A DNA stretch of 64,000 nt from assembly GCA_947503835.1 (NCBI GenBank), contig CANNFM010000010.1:124001-188000 (forward strand), in the 5' to 3' direction. Position numbers and translations under genes: made by a program. The notes beneath the pieces were generated by a model, which searched no databases, was not told the DNA's origin, and saw only the letters and a program-made list of their open reading frames with translations. Below are positions 53,783-63,197 of this stretch, piece by piece; the first letter of the stretch is position 1, and each line of letters starts with the position of its first letter. The DNA is from an uncultured Aquimarina sp. GTDB taxonomy: Bacteria > Bacteroidota > Bacteroidia > Flavobacteriales > Flavobacteriaceae.

Positions 53783-54305
53783 GGTACAGTATTCAAACTC
53801 CTTTACTTTATCGAAAGTAGTAATTTTTTAGTCATTAGAGATTTTTTTCTATAAAATTGAAGAAAGTCAGGCTTCAATATTTTGTCTTTTAACACATTTA
53901 TTTTTTACTAAAATGGATATCTTTTTAAATTCGATTATTAGGGAGGCGGAGTTTTTCAATTTCAAAAAGAGATATTAAAATAACCTGTTGTGCATCTAGA
54001 TATTTTTTAACCAAACTCCGTCAATTCGAGTGCTTCGACTGGCTCAGCAGAGCTATCGAGAATAGGATTATTGGTTAAAAAAAGCTTTGTCATCCTGAGC
54101 TTGTCGAAGGATCGATACCTACCCATCCGGCAGGCGGGCATTTTGTCTTCTGTCATCTCGAGCGAAGTCGAGAGGTCATTACAACAAAACACTCGAATTG
54201 ACGCTTTTTTTGTAGTAATTTTTCTAAATGCAAAACAGGTCAAAATAATTTAGAGAAAAATTAGTTTTATATTTGATTTGAATCGTAAACCAATTAACCA
54301 AAATC
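53783..54305. other. intergenic region with repeat element
   Basis: It contains the 54019-54203 element and the -7 element TATATTTG (54268-54275) of the next gene. No coding capacity was seen beyond frames inside the repeat. Confidence 0.6.
54019..54203. repeat. 185-bp element with 14-bp terminal inverted repeats
   Basis: CGTCAATTCGAGTG (54019-54032) is matched exactly, inverted, at 54190-54203. Inside are CAGCAGAGCTATCGAG, GTCATCCTGAGCTTGTCGAAGG, CCGGCAGGCGGG and CTCGAGCGAAGTCGAGAG, palindromic pieces shared in part with 48600-48730. Confidence 0.6.
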
Positions 54306-54815
54306 ATGAAAACACTTAGTAAATTAACAGTAATTGCAACAGTTCTTTTATTTATATCCTGCAAACAAAATCCTGCTGAAACTCCAGAACATAAGGCAAT
54401 GGTAACTGAACATTCTGAAATGGAAGAGTCTCATACTAAAATGGAAGCAGAACACAGTTCTATGAAAGATGATCATCAACAAATGGAAGCTGCTCATAAA
54501 ACTATTGAAAATGATTCTATTCACTTATTAACAGAAAAGAACCATAAAACCTTATTAGCCAAACATGGTGAACTTATTGCTGCACATAAGGCATTGATAG
54601 AAAAACATGCTGAACTAGAAACAAAACATACTTCTGGTGAGATTACACTAGAACAAATGACAACGGAACATGAGTCCATGAAAGCTGAACATGAAAATAT
54701 GGAGAAAGAGCATAAAAGTATAACAGCTGAGCATAAGCGCATTACTGAAGAAGATCAAAAAATGATAAAAGAAGATCAGGAGAAAGCTAAAGAAGTTGAA
54801 TCTGATCAAAAGTAA
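54306..54815 (+). CDS. lipoprotein with histidine-per-heptad coiled coil
   Basis: 169 residues: signal peptide and lipobox FISC, then an almost unbroken helix of heptads, each with one His at the same position: six in a row from residue 30 (EHKAMVT, EHSEMEE, SHTKMEA, EHSSMKD, DHQQMEA, AHKTIEN), three around 83-103 (KHGELIA, AHKALIE, KHAELET) and four at about 118-145 (EHESMKA, EHENMEK, EHKSITA, EHKRITE). Met recurs four residues after many of the His. A stripe of His and acidic residues along a coiled coil could buffer zinc, copper or nickel in the periplasm; that is inference. A Zur-like gene lies 0.5 kb upstream on the other strand. The family is unknown to me. Confidence 0.8.
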   Translation: MKTLSKLTVIATVLLFISCKQNPAETPEHKAMVTEHSEMEESHTKMEAEHSSMKDDHQQMEAAHKTIENDSIHLLTEKNHKTLLAKHGELIAAHKALIEKHAELETKHTSGEITLEQMTTEHESMKAEHENMEKEHKSITAEHKRITEEDQKMIKEDQEKAKEVESDQK

Positions 54816-54851
54816 TATAGTATATAGATATTAGTTATTAGAAAAAATGCG

Positions 54852-54884
54852 AAACTGTACGTAACACTTACGTGCAGTTTTTTG
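54852..54884 (+). terminator. terminator after the His-heptad lipoprotein
   Basis: AAACTG-T-ACGTAA pairs with TTACGT-G-CAGTTT around CAC, then TTT. Confidence 0.75.
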
Positions 54885-54917
54885 CATAGGTAATATTTTT
54901 TAATAAACTGATTAACA

Positions 54918-54985
54918 GTGTGGTAAGATAAGCTCTTTTAAACTCATAAGCCTAAAGTCACAGGTTCGAGTCCTGTTCCCGTTAC
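54918..54985 (+). pseudogene. decayed copy of the initiator tRNA gene
   Basis: From the D stem (AGCTC) through the anticodon loop (CTCATAA) to the T arm (ACAGGTTCGAGTCCTGT) it follows the tRNA at 34236-34308. The anticodon stem is destroyed (TTTAAA in place of GTCGGG), the acceptor has a C-to-T change (CCCGTTAC) and the 5' part is hard to align. It cannot fold into a working tRNA. Confidence 0.8.
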
Positions 54986-55106
54986 TAAGCAAAAGCGTCA
55001 CAGAAATGTGGAGCTTTTTTTATTGTTATAATGTTTTGAAGACTTGACAGGACGAGAAGTTTATCCTGAGCGAGGTATGAGTCGAAGGGAGTCTTGTTTC
55101 CGCTAC
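54957..55106 (+). repeat. copy of 34281-34429 (tRNA 3' end plus downstream 120 bp)
   Basis: About 150 bp nearly identical to the sequence at the true tRNA, including the hairpin, the GAGAAGTTTATCCTGAGCGAGG segment (part shown) and both copies of the 18-bp repeat in mutated form (54968-54985 and 55089-55106). Confidence 0.9.
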
Positions 55107-55333
55107 TAGAATAGGCTAAAATATTTATTTTGAATGTTTTAACCTTTTTGTTTTCTGCCCATTTTACCTAAAAACCTCATTTTTGCCTTAAAAAGTGAGT
55201 AACTTCCTAGATCTTCCCAAAGGTCATAAATACAAATCAAGTACAACATAATTTTTAGTGCTGAAATTCAAGCATAATTAGCCTTGAATTAATAATTTGT
55301 ATTATTGTAATAGTAATATATTTCTATTCTTAA

Positions 55334-58147
55334 TTGGGATTTAACAAAAAAATATCGTTTTTATTGGTAATTGTATTCTGTGTCATGGCTAGAGCGCAGG
55401 AGTTACCTCCTATACAAAATTATTCATCCAAAGATTATAATGCAGAAAATCAGAACTGGGCTATTTCTCAATCTTCAGAGAAATTAATTTATATAGCAAA
55501 TAATAAAGGATTGTTGGAGTTTAATGGTTCAACGTGGAAATTGTATTCTTCACCTAATGAATCTATTATAAGATCTGTAAAGGTTATTGGGGATAGGGTT
55601 TACACTGGATGTTATATGCAGTTTGGTTATTGGCAAAAAGATATTTTAGGAACCTTGCATTATACTTCTTTATCAGAAAAAATAAATGTCGAACTAATTG
55701 ATGATGAGGAGTTTTGGAATATAATTGATATCGATGATGGGATAGTTTTTCAATCTTTGAATCGAATATACATTTATAATGTTAAAGATGGATCGGTTAA
55801 CACCATAGATTCTGATAATAAAATAACCAAAATATTTGAAGTTGATAGGAGTATTTATTTTCAGGATATTAATAAAGGTCTATTCAAAATCAAATATGGC
55901 CAAGATATTCTGGTTGTTGAAGATGAAGTTGTCAAAAATAGTGAGATAGTTAATATTTTTGGTACAGATGAAAACTTTTTAATCTTAACGAGAGATAACG
56001 GTTTTTATAGTTTTAAAAATAACAACTTAACCAAATGGAATATAAGTGCAGAAAGTTTGCTATCCGAAATCAGTATTTATAATGCGATTCGACTGAAAGA
56101 TAATAGTTTTGTTTTAGGGACAATTTCTCATGGGTTAATTTATCTAAATAGCGAAGGCGGTGTATTGTATCAAGTTGATCAAAACAAAGGACTGCTAAAC
56201 AACACTATTTTATCACTTTTTGAAGATATTGATAATAATATATGGTTAGGTCTTGATAACGGTATTAGTTATATCAACTTGAATTCACCTTTTAAGATAT
56301 ACAACGATTATCTGGGTATTCTAGGAAGTGTTTATGTTTCTGCTGTTTATAATGATAATTTGTATCTCGGAACAAATCAGGGGCTTTTCTATAAAAAAAT
56401 AAAAAGTAATGATGACTTTAAGTTCATAAAAGGTACTCAGGGACAGGTTTGGTGTTTACAAAACATTGATCAGACACTATTTTGTGGACACAATGAAGGG
56501 ACATTTATTGTTGATGATAATCAAGCAAAAAAAATATCTAATGTTCCTGGAACCTGGAAGATTAATGAGTTAAAAGACAAGCCAGATATTTTGTTACAAG
56601 GGAATTATGATGGCCTTTATGTTTTAAAAAAAATAAATAACAATTGGCAATTAAGAAATAAGATCAAAGGCTTTAATAATTCATCTCGTTATTTTGAGGT
56701 TGTTAGAGATGAAATCTTTGTAAATCACGAGTATAATGGTGTTTTTAGGATAAGGGTTGATACTGGTTTCTTTGAAACAAAAAATGTTGTTATAGATACA
56801 TTAATAAGAGGGTCTAATTCGGGACTTGTAAAATATGGGGATGATTTATTATTTGCTTTTAAGGAAGGCATTCTAAAATACGATAAGTCCAAAGAAAAAT
56901 TTATCAGGGATAGCCTTTTGAGTACAATATATACTGACAAAGAATACGTTTCAGGTAAAATAATTTTAGATGAAAAAGATAATGATTTATGGGTTTTTAC
57001 AAATTCTAATATAAGTTTTGTCTCTCAGGAGATGCTTACAAATACATCAAAGATTAACAAAATACCCTTAACAAAAGAAGAACGTAAAAGTGTTTCCGGA
57101 TATGAAAGTGTGATGCATCTTGATTATAAAAACGCATATTTATTTGGCACCAGTTCTGGATACATAACTGTTGATATTGGTGATTTAAACATTAAAAATT
57201 TTCAGGTTTCCTTAGGAAACATTACAAATGGCAGCAATAAAAAAAATAAGGCAGCCATAAAACTTGTCAATAAACATGTTAAAGGAGATTTTAAAAGCTC
57301 GGAAAATAATCTAAAAGTATCTTTTTATGCACCAGAATATAATAAATATTTAAAACCAAGATACCAATTTCAGCTATTAGGGATTTATGATGATTGGAGT
57401 GACTGGTCAGAGAATCCAACAGCTTTCTTTGAAAATCTCCCATATGGAGATTATCAATTTAATGTAAGATCCAAAATAGGAAATAAGGTTTCAAGCAATA
57501 TTGCTCACTATTCTTTTGGAATTGCTAAACCTTGGTATATTACTAATTTAATGTTGACAGTTTATGCTTTGGCAACTATTTTATTTTCCTTTTTTATGCA
57601 TATTATGTATAAGCGATATTATAGAAAAAAGCAGCAAAAGTTAATTGAAAAAAATAGAAGTGAGTTAGAATTGGCAAAAGTGCAAAATGAAAAGGAAATC
57701 ATTAAAATTAAAAATGAGCAGCTCAAACAGGACTTCAGGAATAAGAGCAAAGAATTAGCAGCTTCAACCATTGACATTGCAAAAAAGAATGAATTATTAA
57801 CACAAATTAAAAATCGTCTCGTTAAGTTTCAAGACCAAAGTGCTATTGAACCCGTCATACGGATTATTGATAAAAACTTAAACCATAATGATAATTGGGA
57901 ATCTTTTAAAGAGGCATTTAATACGGTTGATAAGAAATTTTTAAAAAAACTAAAAAAATTACATCCAGGCCTGTCTTCTAATGACTTAAAACTGTGTGCA
58001 TATTTACGATTGAATTTATCATCAAAGGAGATCGCGCCATTGTTCAATATATCAACTCGCAGCGTAGAGATTAAACGATATAGACTTCGCAAAAAAATGA
58101 ATTTATCTCATGAGGATAATTTGGTTAATTATATCCTTGAGATCTAA
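55334..58147 (+). CDS. propeller/Y_Y_Y sensor with LuxR-type DNA-binding domain
   Basis: 937 residues: signal peptide (to about residue 21), two-component-regulator-propeller-type repeats (about 30-640, with units such as IWLGLDNGISYINLN), a triple-Tyr (Y_Y_Y) beta domain (about 660-730, YQFQLLGIYDDWSDWSENPTAFFENLPYGDY in part), one membrane helix (about 738-760), a cytoplasmic coiled coil and a C-terminal LuxR-type helix-turn-helix (LSSKEIAPLFNISTRSVEIKRYRLRKKM). It should sense a glycan outside and act on DNA from the membrane, here most likely the beta-glucan genes downstream. TTG at 55334 is the first codon after an in-frame stop and gives a proper signal peptide; no ATG serves. Confidence 0.88.
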   Translation: MGFNKKISFLLVIVFCVMARAQELPPIQNYSSKDYNAENQNWAISQSSEKLIYIANNKGLLEFNGSTWKLYSSPNESIIRSVKVIGDRVYTGCYMQFGYWQKDILGTLHYTSLSEKINVELIDDEEFWNIIDIDDGIVFQSLNRIYIYNVKDGSVNTIDSDNKITKIFEVDRSIYFQDINKGLFKIKYGQDILVVEDEVVKNSEIVNIFGTDENFLILTRDNGFYSFKNNNLTKWNISAESLLSEISIYNAIRLKDNSFVLGTISHGLIYLNSEGGVLYQVDQNKGLLNNTILSLFEDIDNNIWLGLDNGISYINLNSPFKIYNDYLGILGSVYVSAVYNDNLYLGTNQGLFYKKIKSNDDFKFIKGTQGQVWCLQNIDQTLFCGHNEGTFIVDDNQAKKISNVPGTWKINELKDKPDILLQGNYDGLYVLKKINNNWQLRNKIKGFNNSSRYFEVVRDEIFVNHEYNGVFRIRVDTGFFETKNVVIDTLIRGSNSGLVKYGDDLLFAFKEGILKYDKSKEKFIRDSLLSTIYTDKEYVSGKIILDEKDNDLWVFTNSNISFVSQEMLTNTSKINKIPLTKEERKSVSGYESVMHLDYKNAYLFGTSSGYITVDIGDLNIKNFQVSLGNITNGSNKKNKAAIKLVNKHVKGDFKSSENNLKVSFYAPEYNKYLKPRYQFQLLGIYDDWSDWSENPTAFFENLPYGDYQFNVRSKIGNKVSSNIAHYSFGIAKPWYITNLMLTVYALATILFSFFMHIMYKRYYRKKQQKLIEKNRSELELAKVQNEKEIIKIKNEQLKQDFRNKSKELAASTIDIAKKNELLTQIKNRLVKFQDQSAIEPVIRIIDKNLNHNDNWESFKEAFNTVDKKFLKKLKKLHPGLSSNDLKLCAYLRLNLSSKEIAPLFNISTRSVEIKRYRLRKKMNLSHEDNLVNYILEI

Positions 58148-58549
58148 AAAACACCTCTACATAAGTTAAGCATAACTCAACATTACCCATACAAAACTGT
58201 ATTTTTGGGTAATTTTTAATAAAAAGGCGTAATACATCTTATCCCCATAAAATAAAAGGAGTACGCCATTATTTGATTGCTAAAAAAACACTTAATTTTT
58301 TGCGATGTATATTTTTCGTTGAGTTTTTTTTTGCCGATATCATAATTTTTACCATTAATTTTATTCAATCCAAATTGAAGTACTAAGGGTCAACTTTATG
58401 AAGATGCTTTAGAGTTTTATCTATAGATCTGAGTTGTATACTGACAAATAAAGTACTTAACGAACTTTTCCTAGACTAAATGATGTGTAATAAAAAATGC
58501 TACTAGTGGCATTTCGCTTTACATAAAAGATCAACTTAATAATAATTAT
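58148..58549. other. 402-bp upstream region of the glucan operon
   Basis: After the terminator comes GGCGTA (58226-58231) and its complement TACGCC (58262-58267), 30 bp apart, a possible regulator site. No clear -33/-7 pair and no small gene was found. Confidence 0.5.
58182..58217 (+). terminator. terminator after the sensor-regulator
   Basis: ATTACCCA (58182-58189) pairs with TGGGTAAT (58206-58213), with an inner TACA/TGTA pair, then TTTT. Confidence 0.75.
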
Positions 58550-61500
58550 ATGATGAAAAGCAATTTTCTAGGACTAGTACTTCTCTTTCTGTCAATGTAC
58601 GCATTCCCGCAAGCTGATCAGGTATTGGTAGCAAAAGATAATAATGGGATGAGGCTGGTTGTCAACGGAAAGGATTTTATTGTTAATGGAGTGAATTGGG
58701 ATTATGTCCCAATTGGTTCCACAATAACCGATCCAGGAATATGGGCAAAGTCAGATGATATAATCAAAGCAGCTATAGATGGCGAAATGTCCTTATTAAA
58801 GAATATGGGCGTTAATGCCATTCGTACTTACAATCTTAAACCCAAGTGGATTCAATACATCTATGAAAATTATGGTATTTACACCATGCTCAACATTACT
58901 TTTGGAGCCTATGGACTTACCATAAACGGAGCTTGGGTGCCACAAACCGATTATGCAGATCCAGATACAAGACAAGTTTTAATGGAGGAAGCCAGAAATA
59001 TGGCTACTACGTATAAAAACACACCAGGTTTATTATTGTATATGATTGGTAACGAAAATAATTACCATTTATCATGGACAGGAGCAGAAACCGAAGATAT
59101 CCCGATTAATGATACTAGCTCAGGAATTAGACGTGCAGCTCATGCACTGTATAAAGCATTTAATGATGCCGCAAAAGAAGTAAAAGCAATTGATCAATGG
59201 CATCCCATAGCTATATGTAACGGTGATCTATTATATATAGACATAGTAAAAGAAGAATGTACCGATATTGATATTTATGGAACTAATATGTATCGCGGTA
59301 TTTCCTTTGGAGACGCTTTTGAAAGAGTTAGAGACGAGCTAGGTTTACCCATTCTTTTTGCAGAGTTTGGTGGGGATGCATTCAACGCAAGAGATAATCA
59401 GGAAGATCAATACTCTCAAGCGTACTACAACTTAGGAAATTGGAAAGAAATTTATGAAAATGCTGCCGGACTCGGAAAAGCAAATAATTCTATAGGTGGT
59501 TTCACCTTTCAATTTAGCGACGGTTGGTGGAAATATAAACAAACCGAAAACTTAGATGTTCATGATAATGCGGCTTCTTGGTCTAATGGAGGTTATAACA
59601 GAGATCAAGAAAAAAAAGACGATAATAATATGAATGAAGAGTGGTTTGGTATTTGTGCCAAAGGACCCACTAATGAAAGAGGGCTCTACGAATTATATCC
59701 ACGCGCTGCATACTACGTTTTAAAAGATGCGCATCGGCTTAATCCCTATGAAAGTGGAATGACCCTTGATTTTATGGATAATTATTTTGACAACATTCAA
59801 ATAATGGATGCTATGTTAAAAGCGCGAGGAGATAAAGCTGCATTAGATGCTAAAAGTGGTGGTAAAATACGAATTAGCCAGTTAAGAGCAGAGTTCACTT
59901 CATTCAATACTGGAGGGAGCTTACTTACTACAGAAGATTTAGATCCAAATAGTACGGTTTTTCCAAATGATACCGGTTTTGATAATATGGAGTCATACTA
60001 TGTAGGTATCGAAGGGAAACCATCAGCAAATATGCGTGCTAATGTTAACTTCAATATCCTTGGTAATGTGGCTGATAATCCAATAGACCAACTGTTTTAT
60101 GAAACCAGAGGTCGTACCGTATCTGTAAATACAGACGAAGGAAATTTAGACCTTACCAATTTAAATACGGTGCAAGTATATAATGCAGAGTTTGAATGGA
60201 ATACTAAAATAGCCGATATAAAAGGATTTTATAGAACAGGACACTATCATTGGGGGTACGAAGGTGACTTTTTTGGATTGTATCCTGAAGCGAATTATGG
60301 GCCAAACTTAGATATATATAATGGAGAGTTTTCTGGTATTGAGTTTAGTGGTAAAGCAAAGTTAAATGGCGTTAAGGCAGTATATGGTCCTCAGTTATGG
60401 TGGGGTGCTAACCCGGCATTTTTGGTAAAATATAGAAAAAAGATAAAAGGAGTCGATATAACCGGAATTTGGCATGAGGATATCGATAATGCTAACGATG
60501 TGGTAACATCCATTGCCATTCCAGTACCTAAAACCAGGAGAGTAACGCTTCAAGCTGAAAAGAAAATTGGAAGCTTTGGTGTACAAGTCGGTGGTATCTG
60601 GGGAGGAGAACCACTGAATGGTAGAAAGTTCCAAATTGTTGAAGGAACTCCAGGAAATTATGTAGTGTATAACGATGAGATCAACTCAGATGACAATTGG
60701 GGTGCCAAAGCAAAAATTACCTATTCAAAAGGTAAGTTTAATTGGTATGCTCTAGGTGCCACTATGGGCTTGGTAGCCAATGGAGGCACTGACCAAACAC
60801 AAACCTTTACTGGTTGGAAGTTAAGAGATAATGGTAGCGGTAATCAGAATAGTTTTTTAACTGGTTTTTCCTATACATTGGGAGATTTTCAAATAGCACC
60901 CAACTTTTTATGGCAAGAACCTCTGGTAGAAGCAATACCTAATGATGTAGGAGGTGCGGCCAGATTAAGAAATATTCAGGACGATCCTTTTGCAGTAATA
61001 GTAAATAGAAAAACGACTGCGGGTGAAATATTAATCACTTACGATCCTACACCCGGATCCTGGTTCTATACCTGGGATAATGATCGCAATGAGGATGCAA
61101 AACTAGCCTTTAATTTTGGTTTTGTATATCGTCACCTACCCACAACGAAGGATGCTGGCATTGGATTTTTTGAAAATTCTCGTGTAGGAGCGCCATTTTC
61201 AAATTCAGTTCCTGCTGAGGATTTATGGGAAGCAAGTTCACGTGTTGTGTCCAAAATAAGTCCGGATTTAGCCTTGGTAGCAAACCTATATGCGGGTAAT
61301 GGTCAGGCAAATGGTAGCGACCCCCGAGTAATCGATAGAATGGGAGGAGATATTCGTGTGATCTACAAAAAATGGAAGTTTCAACATGCTTTTAAAATAG
61401 ACGATTGGGGGCCTTATGATTATCATCGAGATTTTAACCTAACGTTTCCCGTGCAGTTAATGTTAGATGTATCAACATCTATTGGTAAACCCGATTGGTT

Positions 61501-61690
61501 TATTCTACCAAGCACCAGAATCGGAGTTCGTGGGACTTGGCGTTCATTAAATGAGTTTTCTCCCCGATATACGCCAGCTGCGGTACCACCAAACACATTT
61601 CCGCCAGAACCTATATTAAGTACTGTTGGATTTGAAGACGGTAATGAATGGGAGATAAGAACATATATACACATTAACATAGGAAAATAA
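58550..61690 (+). CDS. clan GH-A glycosidase fused to an outer-membrane beta-barrel-like domain
   Basis: 1046 residues. After a signal peptide (to about residue 21) comes a (beta/alpha)8 glycosidase of about 380 residues: FIVNGVNWDYVP, MGVNAIRTYN, the acid/base Glu169 in IGNENNYH (Asn-Glu at strand 4) and the probable nucleophile Glu272 in LFAEFGGDAF (strand 7), the clan GH-A plan of GH2/GH5/GH72-like enzymes. From about 480 to the end the text alternates hydrophobic and polar residues in strands with aromatic girdles (VYNAEFEWNTKIADIKGFYRTG, GKFNWYALGATMGLVANG, LAFNFGFVYRHLP) and ends in a strand, YIHINIGK, as porins do. The enzyme therefore seems tethered by its own outer-membrane barrel. 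Context suggests a beta-1,3-glucan substrate. Confidence 0.85.
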   Translation: MMKSNFLGLVLLFLSMYAFPQADQVLVAKDNNGMRLVVNGKDFIVNGVNWDYVPIGSTITDPGIWAKSDDIIKAAIDGEMSLLKNMGVNAIRTYNLKPKWIQYIYENYGIYTMLNITFGAYGLTINGAWVPQTDYADPDTRQVLMEEARNMATTYKNTPGLLLYMIGNENNYHLSWTGAETEDIPINDTSSGIRRAAHALYKAFNDAAKEVKAIDQWHPIAICNGDLLYIDIVKEECTDIDIYGTNMYRGISFGDAFERVRDELGLPILFAEFGGDAFNARDNQEDQYSQAYYNLGNWKEIYENAAGLGKANNSIGGFTFQFSDGWWKYKQTENLDVHDNAASWSNGGYNRDQEKKDDNNMNEEWFGICAKGPTNERGLYELYPRAAYYVLKDAHRLNPYESGMTLDFMDNYFDNIQIMDAMLKARGDKAALDAKSGGKIRISQLRAEFTSFNTGGSLLTTEDLDPNSTVFPNDTGFDNMESYYVGIEGKPSANMRANVNFNILGNVADNPIDQLFYETRGRTVSVNTDEGNLDLTNLNTVQVYNAEFEWNTKIADIKGFYRTGHYHWGYEGDFFGLYPEANYGPNLDIYNGEFSGIEFSGKAKLNGVKAVYGPQLWWGANPAFLVKYRKKIKGVDITGIWHEDIDNANDVVTSIAIPVPKTRRVTLQAEKKIGSFGVQVGGIWGGEPLNGRKFQIVEGTPGNYVVYNDEINSDDNWGAKAKITYSKGKFNWYALGATMGLVANGGTDQTQTFTGWKLRDNGSGNQNSFLTGFSYTLGDFQIAPNFLWQEPLVEAIPNDVGGAARLRNIQDDPFAVIVNRKTTAGEILITYDPTPGSWFYTWDNDRNEDAKLAFNFGFVYRHLPTTKDAGIGFFENSRVGAPFSNSVPAEDLWEASSRVVSKISPDLALVANLYAGNGQANGSDPRVIDRMGGDIRVIYKKWKFQHAFKIDDWGPYDYHRDFNLTFPVQLMLDVSTSIGKPDWFILPSTRIGVRGTWRSLNEFSPRYTPAAVPPNTFPPEPILSTVGFEDGNEWEIRTYIHINIGK

Positions 61691-61784
61691 TACAATGAAA
61701 TGAGCCATAACAATTCGTTGATACCAACCAAAATGTTCAATGGCAAATTCCATCTGACAACTAAAAAACAATAAAAAAGAACTG

Positions 61785-63197
61785 ATGAAAATCAAGAATA
61801 GAAAACATATCAACTTAAAAACCATATGCTCTTTAACATTGGTTTTGGTATTGCTGTATAGCTGTGAGAGAGATCTCTCAGACGATGCTGAATTTGCTAC
61901 TTTTTCTACTGAAGGTGAAATATTTACAGATACTCCTGTTGGGCTTGGAAGCGATTTTTATTTTCCTTTCTTAGGCTCAAAACCAACAGCTTTTTCAGTA
62001 GATGATCAAGAAGGATACGAAAGTGAGGCTTCGATGCGTGTAGATGTACCCAATGCAGATGATACTGAAGGTAATTTTGCAGGGGCAATTTTTAGAATAG
62101 ATGGAGTGGGGCGTAACTTAACCGGATACGATGCGCTTACTTTTTGGGCTAAAGCTTCACAAGGAGTTTCTATAGGCGAAATAGGCTTTGGTCAAGACTT
62201 TGGTGAGAACAAATTTCAAGTCACCAGAACCAATATAAGTTTAGGCACTAATTGGGCTAAGTATGTTATTCCGATACCAGATCCTTCAAAACTTACAGAA
62301 GAAAGAGGAATGCTTTGGTATTCTACCGGAACACAAAGTACAGGTGGATTTGGATATACATTCTGGCTAGATGATGTACAGTTTGAAAGACTAGGTACCG
62401 TTGCTCAACCGCAACCTGCAATTCTTGATGGTGCTACTCTAAATCAGGATGCTTTTATAGATGTTCCTATTCAATTAACAGGGCTTACACAAACCTTTAA
62501 TTTGGCATCAGGAAGTAACCAGACAGTTGCTGCAGCACCGTCTTATTTTACATTCAGTTCTACAGATATTGATGTGGCTAATGTTAACGAATTAGGAGTA
62601 GTTTCTATAGTAGATACGGGTACAGCAACGATAACAGCAAGTTTAGGAAATGTGGTGGCAGTAGGTTCATTAGAGCTTAATGTTATAGGACCTTTTGATT
62701 TTGCTCCAATTCCTCCGAATCGGGATCCTGGAGATGTCGTATCGGTATTTAGTGATACATATACTAGTACAGCGATAGAATTTTTTAATGGTTTCTTTAT
62801 TCCAGACGGGCAAACAACATTAGGTGGTGTTGTGGATGTTAATGAAGATGAGGTAATTCGTTATTCAGAATTAAATTTTGTGGCATTAAAGACAGCAAAT
62901 CGAGTTGATGCATCTGCAATGACAAATATTCATATAGATATAAAGGTAGAAGACGCACAAATAGATACTGGAGATTTTATTAGAGTTTTATTACTCGCTC
63001 AAAACCCTGATGGTTCAGAAAATGAAGCTTTTGTTGAAATTCCTAGCGCAGATTTAGTAGCTGGTGATTGGATAAGCTTTGATCGTCCGCTTTCAGATTT
63101 TTCAGGGGTAAACTTCTCTAGTTTATCACTTTTCTTCTTTATCTCAGATTCTACCGTATCTAACATTTTAGTAGACAATATCTATTTCTATAAATAA
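61785..63197 (+). CDS. surface glycan-binding-type lipoprotein (two jelly rolls and a Big2 domain)
   Basis: 470 residues. Lipobox LLYSC followed by ERDLSDD, an acidic surface-export-type signal. Domain 1 (about 45-205) is a carbohydrate-binding-like jelly roll (YDALTFWAKASQG, NWAKYVIPIPD, YTFWLDDVQFERLG); a bacterial Ig-like (Big2) domain covers about 215-300 (FSSTDIDVANVNELGVVSIVDTG in part); domain 2 (about 320-470) is a second jelly roll (FVALKTANRVDASAMTNIHIDIK in part, ending NILVDNIYFYK). No catalytic residues were noted. Expected to bind beta-glucan at the surface for the neighbouring enzymes. Its stop overlaps the GH16 start by 1 bp (TAATG). Confidence 0.85.
   Translation: MKIKNRKHINLKTICSLTLVLVLLYSCERDLSDDAEFATFSTEGEIFTDTPVGLGSDFYFPFLGSKPTAFSVDDQEGYESEASMRVDVPNADDTEGNFAGAIFRIDGVGRNLTGYDALTFWAKASQGVSIGEIGFGQDFGENKFQVTRTNISLGTNWAKYVIPIPDPSKLTEERGMLWYSTGTQSTGGFGYTFWLDDVQFERLGTVAQPQPAILDGATLNQDAFIDVPIQLTGLTQTFNLASGSNQTVAAAPSYFTFSSTDIDVANVNELGVVSIVDTGTATITASLGNVVAVGSLELNVIGPFDFAPIPPNRDPGDVVSVFSDTYTSTAIEFFNGFFIPDGQTTLGGVVDVNEDEVIRYSELNFVALKTANRVDASAMTNIHIDIKVEDAQIDTGDFIRVLLLAQNPDGSENEAFVEIPSADLVAGDWISFDRPLSDFSGVNFSSLSLFFFISDSTVSNILVDNIYFYK

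Larger units (their letters stand above)
54816..55333. other. intergenic region with pseudo-tRNA
   Basis: It holds a terminator, the pseudo-tRNA and its tail, and a -7-like TATATTTC near 55316. From 55110 to 55300 nothing else was recognised. Confidence 0.6.

Noticed and set aside
48499..54203. A CRISPR array, because of repeated GAGCTTGTCGAAGG segments
   Set aside because: The repeats are few, widely and irregularly spaced, and no cas genes are present.
54007..54253. Open frames of 60-78 codons on both strands
   Set aside because: They lie inside the palindromic repeat element, mirror each other and have no start context, so they are by-products of the repeat.
34236..55106. A complete mobile island with its own integrase
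   Set aside because: No integrase, relaxase or transposase gene was found between the tRNA copies, so only the repeat structure is reported.
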